From contig WQWP01000011.1 in assembly GCA_009787485.1 (NCBI GenBank), forward strand, positions 1-28,002: a stretch of DNA of 28,002 nucleotides. The letters are read 5' to 3'. The stretch comes from Lentimicrobiaceae bacterium (GTDB lineage Bacteria; Bacteroidota; Bacteroidia; Bacteroidales; WCHB1-69). The notes beneath the pieces were generated by a model. The model did no database searches. It worked only from the letters and a program-made list of their open reading frames with translations, and was not told the DNA's origin. The translations under genes were made by a program, and so were the position numbers. Positions 9,901-16,043 of this stretch are shown here, piece by piece (position 1 is the first letter of the stretch; each line of letters begins with the position of its first letter).

Positions 9901-11304
9901 AAAAAGTCGAATAAAGATAGTGTGGACAGACCAAATTACGGCAAAATTATCGGAGATGGAACGTTGCGTTTTTTAATGATGGTGCGTAATGTGAATTTCA
10001 GCTGGTCGCAAGGAAAAGGATCGCTGCTTCCGGGCTACATGCACACTCCCAATTTGTTTGGTATTAATTTTGAACACAATTCTCCCGGATTTTTGTATGT
10101 TTTTGGCGGACAACCCAATATTAGCAAAATGGCTATTGATAGAGGCTGGCTTACGCAGGACACGCTGCAAAATGCTGCTTTTCAGGAAAGATTTAATCAA
10201 ACTATAAATTTCAGAGCCCAGGTAGAGCCGTTCAGAGATTTTCGCATTGATGTGATGGCAAACCGAACGGAAACATGGAGCTATACTGCATTTTTAAGAA
10301 AAGATGCACATGATGTAATCCGGCCGTTCTCCGAGATGACCACCGGTACTTTTAACATAACTTATGTAGGATTAAAAACATTCTTCAAAAAAAGCGATGA
10401 TCTTTTTGAGGCATTCAGAGGAATTCGCCTTCAGATGGCTAAACGGATAGCAGAAAACAATCTTAACTCCAACCCCCAGAAACTAGATTCTCTGGGGTAC
10501 CCCGATGGATACAGCACACTCTCACAAGAAGTATTAATGTACTCGTTCATGGCTTCTTACATGGGAAAAAATGCCGAAAAAATGAACATCAGTACGCCGT
10601 TTCTGAAAATACCTTTACCCAATTGGCAGTTAAGATATAACGGATTAACTAAAATAAAAGGCATGGCAAGAGTATTCCAAAACTTCGCCATCCAACACAA
10701 TTATACATGTAATTATACGATTGGCAATTACAGAAATAATATTTTGTTTGATAAGAATGAAAAAGGCCCAACCGAACGTGATCAGTTAAATAACTTCATC
10801 CCTGAAAATGAAATTGCGCAAATTTCGATGATAGAAAACTTCAATCCTTTAATTGGATTTGATATGACGCTAACCAACAGCTTAATGATAGCGGTAAAGT
10901 ATAACAAAGGAAGAAATTTAGCATTGAGTTTTGCCAACAACCAAATTACGGAAATGTCATCTAATGAGCTGTCGGTAAGTGCCGGATACCGTTTTAAAGA
11001 TTTAAAAATCGGACTTAATTTTGCCGGTGCGAAACGCCAAATTGTAAGCGATTTAGTTATTGCATTAGGATTTTCCATGCGCGACAACACCACCACCTTG
11101 AGAAGAGTGGCCGAAGATGTAAGTCAAGTCTCCTCAGGCATGCTCACTTTCAATATCAATGCTTCTGCCGAGTACCAAATCAGCAGCATGGTAGGGCTTA
11201 GATTTTACTACGACCAGGTGCTCAATAAACCTTATATTTCTACGCAATACCAGAATACAAACATCGAAGCGGGGATAAGCGTGAGGTTGATGTTGACGCA
11301 GTAA
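3943..11304 (+). CDS. sprA: SprA/Sov, outer-membrane translocon of the type IX secretion system
   Basis: 2453 residues, close to known SprA and Sov proteins (about 2400-2500). It starts at GTG 3943, giving MIFWKQAKFYFIPALIVFAL, a clear signal peptide. By family knowledge SprA is a very large single-chain outer-membrane barrel that passes folded T9SS cargo to the cell surface. Features consistent with this include the N-terminal region with LRVGGDVFETIFGSNTIDIRP, repeated GKISFDLNYNTESNFDFDNK-type beta strands, the TYIDDFEGARS segment near residue 870, many amphipathic strands through the C-terminal third, and a final strand ending ISVRLMLTQ. It follows ruvA closely and is probably co-transcribed. 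Three T9SS cargo proteins are encoded in this same window. No break or frameshift was seen. Confidence 0.96.
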   Translation: MIFWKQAKFYFIPALIVFALYSAIWAIPVPEGSHYSGSASGSSSYSFQEDHDFLEEVDFFIESSDLFATPPAPNDTGLRAPIPPTDNNPLEQEFYSPFHLNTPPNVKREIEYDPKTHTYQFQHKIGTTPYGPGAYMDVNEYIDYDLQKEIRDYWRERGARRVSGPNRRGGGGIIPQLRVGGDVFETIFGSNTIDIRPSGNVELMFAIVHNSNKNPNVHERMRKKTDFKFDAKIQLSLTAKIGDKISFDLNYNTESNFDFDNKMKLKYEGKEDDIIQLLEFGDVTLPLRSSLITGSQTLFGAKVGLRFGKLDITAVASETSSQKQTINVTGGAQTQDFYFRADEYEDNRHFFIAQYFREGYNQAMSELPLIASNVVITKIEVWRTTIGAALLDNRNIVAFTDLGESNPSNNMFTGFGGPPNNGCNNLFNIVDSSRIRNMHEVTSYLRGLGLAARTDYELVESARLLSPNEYTYNSKLGFISLSTPLQDNHVLAVAFQYQLIGDDKVYQVGEFSNEVFAPQTIRVKLLKSTNLDIRGPLWRLMMKNVYSIGGYQISPERFRLNILFSGDEEGIPNGFFTNSSSKGIPLIRLMGLDRLNTQLDPFPDGIFDFIDGADINGGTIVSRSGKVFFPTIEPFGQDLRVAMGYDPVSNTWKNPADEIWANRYAFDSLYTMTKTMAQQFTSKNKYFLEGQYRSAYGAEYSLNAWNIPQGSVVVNAGGMQLIENVDFTVNYSTGTVTITNDGILKSGTPISISVENNSMFGINKKRFFGVNVEYNFSENFIIGATLLNMSERPMYQKVNFGNEPINNMIWGMNLAYKTKVPWVTKLVDFLPFHSTTTESTLQIEGEFAHFVPGHSRVIGKDGTTYIDDFEGARSTVDLRQFGYWHLASTPQGQPDKFREVLTVDSSADPRIQLAYGYNRARLSWYIIDQLFYNNTSATPRNISRDEQSRPYSRAVYEPELFPKREYASVAVSTYMPVLNLAFFPEEKGPFNYDVDGREGFSKGINRDGTLIDPASRWGGMMRRFDNTDFEANNYEFIEFWMMDPFIDNPEHKGGKLYFNLGDISEDILRDGRKFFEDGLPPDERNHDDSTLVAYTVWGRVPTIQQIVNAFENNDNRRNQDVGYDGLSTERERLFFDNTYLRLLRESFGDDSKAYSEAWRDPSGDDYRFYRGQHWDNDAPGEPGASIIQRYKYFNNSEGNSTENFNNDPLLTNTLSIASSLPNSEDINNDNTMSEDEKYYQWSIDIHPDMMNVGHNYINDMMLAIPERLPNGTNPPTKWYQFRIPVKSPEEAVGAINGLNSIRFMRVYLRGFEEPIVLRLATFELVRNTWRSYTQDLLEDGDYLPGNDGENTEFLVGTVSLEENGNRKPINYKIPPGIDRLISFAGMASVQLNEQSVSMRVKNLQDGDARAIFKSVNFDMRQFKKLEMFIHAEKMFEDEIVNDDDVSVFIRLGSDFSQNYYEYEIPAKMSPWWNNDTASIWPLENRMMIILDTLVNLKQRRNIKLRRGEHINVALPYSEYIYENGNRNRISVVGMPNLGSVTTIMIGVRNPKKRSPNDGDDMLPKSVEVWVNELRLSGFNDRSGAAALGRVRMNLADLGDVALAGTITTPGYGGLEQSVTQRQMATTYSVDFATNLDGGKILFPKNWNIKIPFHYDFSMQGEIPEYNPLNPDVKLKNDLKTYSPAERDSIRKITNYTVKRNNVNVTNVRKERNLSGPLKMRPWDVENLDFSYAYAEVSKHDADMEFDNQRRHEGEIGYTFSHNPKNFKVGSKPGLKSNWLQIIRDLNITPLPKSFTFRTSIVRDFNEFKYRPKSQGNIIIDTSFVKTFNWLRNYSLQWDITTSLRFTYNAQATARLEEPQGLIDTREKKDSVWRSFGQGGLMTFYTQRFDVSYQIPINKIPIFNWITANFRYAGDYKFTGAPLSLRTPEMDLGNTIENSNQLQLTGQANLVTLYNLVPYLKKINSPTPQRRDATPPPPRFGTPPDKNKKSNKDSVDRPNYGKIIGDGTLRFLMMVRNVNFSWSQGKGSLLPGYMHTPNLFGINFEHNSPGFLYVFGGQPNISKMAIDRGWLTQDTLQNAAFQERFNQTINFRAQVEPFRDFRIDVMANRTETWSYTAFLRKDAHDVIRPFSEMTTGTFNITYVGLKTFFKKSDDLFEAFRGIRLQMAKRIAENNLNSNPQKLDSLGYPDGYSTLSQEVLMYSFMASYMGKNAEKMNISTPFLKIPLPNWQLRYNGLTKIKGMARVFQNFAIQHNYTCNYTIGNYRNNILFDKNEKGPTERDQLNNFIPENEIAQISMIENFNPLIGFDMTLTNSLMIAVKYNKGRNLALSFANNQITEMSSNELSVSAGYRFKDLKIGLNFAGAKRQIVSDLVIALGFSMRDNTTTLRRVAEDVSQVSSGMLTFNINASAEYQISSMVGLRFYYDQVLNKPYISTQYQNTNIEAGISVRLMLTQ

Positions 11305-11348
11305 GGGAAAAAGGAGAAAAGGGGAAAAGGAGAAGGGAGAAAAGGAGG
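11305..11348 (+). repeat. Polypurine GGAGAAA-type tract between convergent genes
   Basis: The whole 46-base gap between the converging sprA and hlyD-like genes is A/G only up to base 11349. Related tracts occur inside coding sequence at 1-60, 12258-12286 and 14572-14624 (complement). No hairpin terminator was found here. Confidence 0.75.
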
Positions 11349-11350
11349 GT

Positions 11351-12676
11351 TTACTTTTTAATTACTGCTTTTATCGGATTTAAAAACCTATCCAACAACC
11401 GCAGATCCTCCGTAATAATTTCAGCAATTCCGGTCATTTCTTGAGTAAATTCTAACGCTTTTCCATAATTGGTAACCAGCGAATCGGGGAAAACAACTTC
11501 CAATACAAAGTATTTTTGTCCCTCTTTATCTATGGGAACTAATGAAATATGAACTATTTCTACCCTTATCATGCCATACTCCATATAAGGATAGTTATCG
11601 AATTTAACATTTACAAATTGCCCTTCTTTTACTTTGCCTGCGCCGCGTGGCGGGAGCTCTATTTTTCCGATAATTTTGGTTTTATGCTGTGGTACGATGG
11701 TTGCCAACACTTCGCCGGCTACAATGTTTTGATTGTGCTGCCAATATTTTGTTAACGTTACGATACCATCAATTGGGCTGACAAGCAGATAGTTTTGCTC
11801 CCATTGGGCTAATTGCATTTGTAGTTGGTTAAAACTGCTACTAAGGGTTTGTAGTAGCTGGGTCTCTTGTTCCAAATCCTGCTGTTGTAATTCAAAAATG
11901 GATTGTTCTAATTGAGCTATAGACAATAACAAATTATCTAACGACATTTTGGTGTTTTCAAAAGATTGCAGCTCTTGCAAATATGTTCCCCGTGCGCGTT
12001 CAAATTCTGCGGCTGAAATCACTTTTTGAACAAACAGTGCGGAGTCTATGGCATATAATTTTTTGTTACTCTGTAGTTGACTTTCAGCAAAGCGAATTTG
12101 TGTTTTTGTTTTGGCCACGATTTTTTGATATTGTGTAATTTGCCTTTCAATAGCAGCAATTTTTTTAGCGCAAAACTGCATTTCTAAAAAGAAAAGGTAA
12201 TCACGGAAGTTTTTCACAAAAGCCTCATAAACAGGTTGAATTTCACCTAACTGTGCAGAAGGGAGAAAGGAGAATGGAGAAAGAAAATCCCCTTCAAAGT
12301 TTGAAGGGGTGCCCGAAGGGCGGGGTAGTTTGTCTTCATTAGTAATTAAACTTTTCAATTCCATAACATCCGTAAAATTGGCGGGATTTTCAATGAGGGC
12401 AATAAAATCTCCCTTTTTTACCAATTGCTTCTCCGATACGAAAATGGTATCTATTCTGCCGCTACTTCTTGCCATAAGACCAACAGGAAGGTTTTCTGTA
12501 GTTACGGTAATATTAGCAGTAAGAATATCAGGATATTTCAGAAAATAACTACCCACTACCAACCCTGCTACAACAATGAATATGATGCTGATGCCCCAAC
12601 GGATAATCCAACGTGGCGGGCGACCGAGAATTTCTTGCACGGCGGGGCTTTTGAGTTCAATTTGTTTTTCGTTCAT
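11351..12676 (-). CDS. HlyD-family membrane fusion protein (peptide export adaptor)
   Basis: 441 residues. A short cytoplasmic N-terminus leads to one membrane helix (about 28-46, SIIFIVVAGLVVGSYFL), then a lipoyl-like half (GRIDTIFVSEKQLVKKGDFIALIENPA), a long coiled-coil hairpin (about 145-290, with LQSNKKLYAIDSALFVQKVI), a second lipoyl half (YLLVSPIDGIVTL) and a beta-barrel domain (GKIELPPRGAGKVKEGQFVNVKF). By family role it joins an ABC exporter to an outer-membrane channel; no TolC homologue is in the window. Its start lies 3 bases after the stop of the ABC exporter gene, so the two are one operon and one machine. Residues about 116-141 (from KLPRPSGTPSNFEGD to the SPFSFLPS stretch) are encoded by an inserted palindromic repeat (12287-12331) plus a polypurine tract. 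Confidence 0.9.
   Translation of the reverse strand: MNEKQIELKSPAVQEILGRPPRWIIRWGISIIFIVVAGLVVGSYFLKYPDILTANITVTTENLPVGLMARSSGRIDTIFVSEKQLVKKGDFIALIENPANFTDVMELKSLITNEDKLPRPSGTPSNFEGDFLSPFSFLPSAQLGEIQPVYEAFVKNFRDYLFFLEMQFCAKKIAAIERQITQYQKIVAKTKTQIRFAESQLQSNKKLYAIDSALFVQKVISAAEFERARGTYLQELQSFENTKMSLDNLLLSIAQLEQSIFELQQQDLEQETQLLQTLSSSFNQLQMQLAQWEQNYLLVSPIDGIVTLTKYWQHNQNIVAGEVLATIVPQHKTKIIGKIELPPRGAGKVKEGQFVNVKFDNYPYMEYGMIRVEIVHISLVPIDKEGQKYFVLEVVFPDSLVTNYGKALEFTQEMTGIAEIITEDLRLLDRFLNPIKAVIKK
12258..12331 (+). repeat. Polypurine tract plus palindromic element copy 3 inside the hlyD-like gene
   Basis: Bases 12258-12286 are GGAGAAA-type repeats. Bases 12287-12331 are the third copy of the CCCCTTCAAA..TTTGAAGGGG element. 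The element lies in the opposite orientation to the host gene, unlike copies 1 and 2, and still leaves the reading frame open. Confidence 0.85.
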
Positions 12677-12679
12677 ACT

Positions 12680-14911
12680 CTAATTTCCTAATTCTAATTG
12701 ATTCTTAACCAATTCATAATAAACCCCTCGCAACGCCGTAAGCTCCTTATGCGTGCCTTGTTCCACAATCCGCCCTTTTTCCAACACCACGATATTATCG
12801 GCATTTTTTACTGTACTTAAACGATGCGCCACTACCACTACCGTTTTGCCTTCAAAAAATGTATCCAAATTTTCCATAATCACTTTCTCATTGTTGGCAT
12901 CCAAGGCATTAGTCGCTTCATCGAAAAAGATAAATTCCGGGTTTTTGTAAACAGCGCGGGCAATTAAAATGCGCTGGCGTTGCCCTTGACTGATGCCCTG
13001 CCCTTCCTGACCGATTTTGGTATTGAAACCCAACGGCATACCCTCTATCATCTCTAAAATATTGGCAACTTTGGCGGCATGGAGTAAACGCGAAGTGTTT
13101 ATAATTTCGCCACTTATAGCAATATTGCGAGCGATTGTATCTGAGAAAATAAAACCGTCTTGCATTACCGCGCCACAGTTTTCCCGCCATAAATGCGTGT
13201 TGAGGTTTTGTAAATTATATTCGCCTACTTTTATTTCGCCTACTAAGGGTGGATAAAAGCCCAACATCAACTTTACCAACGTGGTTTTTCCGCTACCGCT
13301 CATACCGACTATCGCTGTAACTTTTCCATTTGGTATTTCTAAATTAACATGATCTAAAACAGTTTCGCTATGCGGACCATCATATTGAAACACGAGGTTT
13401 TGTATGGAAATATCCCGTTTTTGCGGTAACATCGTAATTTTACTTTCGTTGGGTTTTTCTTCGTCTTCCCTGTTGTGAATTTCGCCTAAACGCTCCAAAC
13501 TGATTTTGGCATCTTGCGCCGATTGCACAAAACCAATCAATTGACTAATAGGCGCATTAAGCTGTCCGATAATATATTGCACTGCCATCATCATGCCCAA
13601 TGTCATGTTGCCGGTAATGACGGCTTGTGCAGCAAAAAATGAGATGATAATATTTTTGGTTTGGTCTATAAAAAACGCGCCTGCTTGCTGGTATTGGCTT
13701 AATGCCAAACCCTTTATACTTACTTTGAATAGTTTTACCTGAATGTTTTCCCACTCCCAACGTTTTTGTTTTTCGCAGTTGTTGAGTTTTATTTCCTGCA
13801 TTCCGGTAATGAGCTGATATAAATTGCTTTGCTCTGCGGAAGCTTGGGCGAAGCGTTTATAATCTAGTTCTTTTCGTTTTTTAAGGAAAATTACAATCCA
13901 AAGGACGTAGAGGACACTCGCAAATAGAAAAATTCCGAGTATTTTTAAATTATAAAGACCTAATACAACGGAAAATATAATGAGGTTAAAAAACGAAAAT
14001 AACGTATTTATACTGCTTGATGTAAGAAAATTTTGGATACGTGAGTTATCATGTATCCGCTGCATAATATCGCCAATCATCTTAATATCAAAAAAACGGA
14101 TAGGCAGTTTCATTAACTTAATCAGAAAATCGGAAATCATTGAGATATTGATTCTTGCTGTGATGTGCAGCAATATCCAGCTTCGGATAAATTCTACTAC
14201 GGTTTGACTGGTAAATAAAATTAATTGCGCAATGAGGATTAAAGTTACAAAACTTAAATTTTGATTGCTGATACCGTAATCTACAATGCTTTGGGTTAAA
14301 AATGGGAAAATAAGTTGCAGCAATGAGCCTAAAAACAATCCTAAAAAGAGTTGGGCAATATATTTGTGGTATGGTTTGAGGTAGTGGAAAATGTAGGAGA
14401 ATTTTGTCCGGTCGCTTTTTTCGTCTTCCTGTTCGTAAAATGCTGGGGTTGGCTCTAATAGCAGTGCAACGCCTTCCTCTTCGCCGTCTTTTTTTGTGCT
14501 TAACCAATGGGTGCAAAACTCCTCAATAGTAAAGTCAATTAATCCATGTCCCGGATCTGCAACCCTAACAACCCCTTTCTCCCTTCTCCTTTCTCCTTTT
14601 CTCCCTTCTCCCTTTCTCCCTTTTATATCGTAAACCACCACAAAATGCTCCTGCCGCCAATGTACGATGCACGGCAATGGGACATCTTCTGCCAATTTTT
14701 CAAAATTGAGGCGGGCACACATTGTTTTAAAACCTAACATCTCTGCTGCGTCACTAATACCTAACATACTCACGCCGGCACGGGTGGCAAAGCACATTTC
14801 CCGCAGCTTTTGTATGGTGTAGTTCTTGCCGTAATGTTTGGCTATCATTGCTAAGCAGGTGGCGCCACAGTCCATAGAGTCGGGTTGGGAAAGATAGGGG
14901 AAGGTGGGCAT
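12680..14911 (-). CDS. Peptidase-containing ABC exporter (C39 domain), LanT-type
   Basis: 743 residues in three parts. An N-terminal C39 peptidase carries Gln9, catalytic Cys15 (DCGATCLAM), His89 (EHFVVVYD) and Asp119 (ADPGHG). A six-helix membrane domain spans about 175-460. The ATPase has Walker A GMSGSGKT (536-543), signature ISQGQ (640-644), Walker B FIFFDEA (660-666) and H-loop His696. Such proteins cut leader peptides after a double Gly and export the core, which fits the GG precursor at 19801-20034. Residues about 97-113 (KGRKGEGRKGERRREKG) come from a polypurine repeat and sit between the catalytic His and Asp. The gene follows the LanB elimination half across a gap made only of heptamer repeats and runs 3 bases ahead of the HlyD partner. 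The start MPTFPYLSQPDSMDCG fits the family. Confidence 0.93.
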   Translation of the reverse strand: MPTFPYLSQPDSMDCGATCLAMIAKHYGKNYTIQKLREMCFATRAGVSMLGISDAAEMLGFKTMCARLNFEKLAEDVPLPCIVHWRQEHFVVVYDIKGRKGEGRKGERRREKGVVRVADPGHGLIDFTIEEFCTHWLSTKKDGEEEGVALLLEPTPAFYEQEDEKSDRTKFSYIFHYLKPYHKYIAQLFLGLFLGSLLQLIFPFLTQSIVDYGISNQNLSFVTLILIAQLILFTSQTVVEFIRSWILLHITARINISMISDFLIKLMKLPIRFFDIKMIGDIMQRIHDNSRIQNFLTSSSINTLFSFFNLIIFSVVLGLYNLKILGIFLFASVLYVLWIVIFLKKRKELDYKRFAQASAEQSNLYQLITGMQEIKLNNCEKQKRWEWENIQVKLFKVSIKGLALSQYQQAGAFFIDQTKNIIISFFAAQAVITGNMTLGMMMAVQYIIGQLNAPISQLIGFVQSAQDAKISLERLGEIHNREDEEKPNESKITMLPQKRDISIQNLVFQYDGPHSETVLDHVNLEIPNGKVTAIVGMSGSGKTTLVKLMLGFYPPLVGEIKVGEYNLQNLNTHLWRENCGAVMQDGFIFSDTIARNIAISGEIINTSRLLHAAKVANILEMIEGMPLGFNTKIGQEGQGISQGQRQRILIARAVYKNPEFIFFDEATNALDANNEKVIMENLDTFFEGKTVVVVAHRLSTVKNADNIVVLEKGRIVEQGTHKELTALRGVYYELVKNQLELGN
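14572..14624 (+). repeat. Polypyrimidine (complement of GGAGAAA) tract inside the exporter gene
   Basis: A 53-base stretch built of TTTCTCC, TTCTCC and TTTCTCCC units. It is read on the - strand as a Lys/Arg/Gly/Glu-rich insert in the C39 peptidase domain. Confidence 0.8.
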
Positions 14912-14952
14912 TGGGAATTAGGAATTAGGAATTAGGAATTAGGAATTGGGGA
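14912..14952 (-). repeat. TAATTCC heptamer array filling the gap before the exporter start codon
   Basis: On the - strand the 41-base gap between the LanB elimination-half stop and the exporter ATG is about five heptamers of TAATTCC with end variants. Copy number is the sort of property that slips during replication; no Shine-Dalgarno is visible. Confidence 0.85.
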
Positions 14953-15840
14953 TTAAGGGTTTTCTCTTTTTTTTAAGGAGTTATAGTATCTAAACAGATA
15001 ATCATACAAAATTAGTTCATGTGTGCGTTGTTGCGTTCTGAATAAACGATTCAGTGTCATGTGTGTATAGCTTGATAGCAGTTCGTTTAAAGATGGAGAC
15101 TCTGTCTCCGATATTTTGCTTTTAATTTCTTCGATAATATATTTCGATTTTTCGGAGCCTTCTAAAATCGGTTGAAATAACGAAATATATTCTTCATTGT
15201 GTTCGCTGTTTTTATCCAATATTTTTTCAATGCGATTTTTTTCTGCGCGGTACTTTTGTCCGAATTGCCGGCGAGAATCTGTATTGATGTTAAATTCTTT
15301 ACCAAAGTTTTCTTGCAAAGTATTGAGCAAATTGCATTTTTCTTGTAACGAATAATTGAAATCGGTTAATAAAGTATCTATCATTTTCAAGCCCAGCAGC
15401 CAACGTAAGGTTTCGTCTTGTTGAACTTCTTTCAAATCTATTGCCTTGCAGATCATTTCGCTACTAAGGGAAAATAGCTTTTCGCTCAATTCGATTAATT
15501 CGATGCCGTAGCGTTCTATTTCTCGTTGGTAAGTATCTGTTTGAATCTTCCATGCAAGATTGTGAATTATATAATGTTGCATAGCAGCGTTAAAGTGATG
15601 AATAATGGGAGTAATATTTTCATTTTTAACAACATGAAAGCGGATTCTTAAATGAAATTGCGGGTCGGAATAGCGAATGAAAAACCAGTGGTTAATCAAG
15701 TTTTGTTTTAATAGAGATTGGGATAATGGGAAAATGGTCTCTGTCAAGATCGTATCTGCGGTTTTAAAGCCGGTGTAAACTTTAAAATAAAGCCATTCAT
15801 CGCCGGGTATGAAAGTTCGTTTTTTTATCATATTTTCCAA
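14953..15840 (-). CDS. Split LanB, glutamate-elimination half (thiopeptide-type bacteriocin biosynthesis domain)
   Basis: 295 residues, matching a stand-alone LanB C-terminal domain. Family landmarks are the N-terminal DEWLYFKVYTG, then HWFFIRYSDPQFHLRIRF (the Arg pair expected in the elimination site), TYQREIERYGI (normally E..RYGG) and SYTHMTLNRLF with the conserved His. In class I lanthipeptides this domain removes glutamate from glutamylated Ser/Thr to give dehydro residues. It lies downstream of the glutamylation half but separated by about 200 bases holding a large nested hairpin, so the two halves are separate proteins. Split LanBs are known in Bacteroidota lanthipeptide loci such as that for pinensin. 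The start may be ATG 15840 or the fourth codon. Confidence 0.88.
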   Translation of the reverse strand: MENMIKKRTFIPGDEWLYFKVYTGFKTADTILTETIFPLSQSLLKQNLINHWFFIRYSDPQFHLRIRFHVVKNENITPIIHHFNAAMQHYIIHNLAWKIQTDTYQREIERYGIELIELSEKLFSLSSEMICKAIDLKEVQQDETLRWLLGLKMIDTLLTDFNYSLQEKCNLLNTLQENFGKEFNINTDSRRQFGQKYRAEKNRIEKILDKNSEHNEEYISLFQPILEGSEKSKYIIEEIKSKISETESPSLNELLSSYTHMTLNRLFRTQQRTHELILYDYLFRYYNSLKKRENP

Positions 15841-15871
15841 TGTTCTAATATTCTAACAATAATACCTTAAA

Positions 15872-16031
15872 CCTTATCTTCCAAAGCCCCCTTAGTAGCA
15901 CGGAAATTTAACCCACACAACATTTACCCTTATTCCCTTATTTTCTGTTATTTTATTTAAAATAAGGGAATAAGGGTGGTTTTTGGTGAGGATATCCGCG
16001 TTGGCTACTAAGGGGGCCTTAGAAGATAAGG
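15872..16031. repeat. Nested inverted-repeat element between the two LanB halves
   Basis: Outer arms of 28 bases at 15872-15899 and 16004-16031 pair at 26 of 28 positions (CCTTATCTTC..CCCCCTTAGTAGC). Inner arms of 19 bases at 15926-15944 and 15959-15977 (ACCCTTATTCCCTTATTTT) pair perfectly around a 14-base loop. It contains no open frame of note and resembles a small non-autonomous element or a large RNA hairpin within the operon. Confidence 0.9.
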
Positions 16032-16043
16032 GTTTTTCTGTAT

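Noticed and set aside
12680..14911. ISQGQ in place of the classic LSGGQ signature as a sign of an inactive ATPase
   Set aside because: Variants of the form SQGQ(K/R)QR are common in Bacteroidota peptidase-containing exporters, and all other ATPase motifs are intact.
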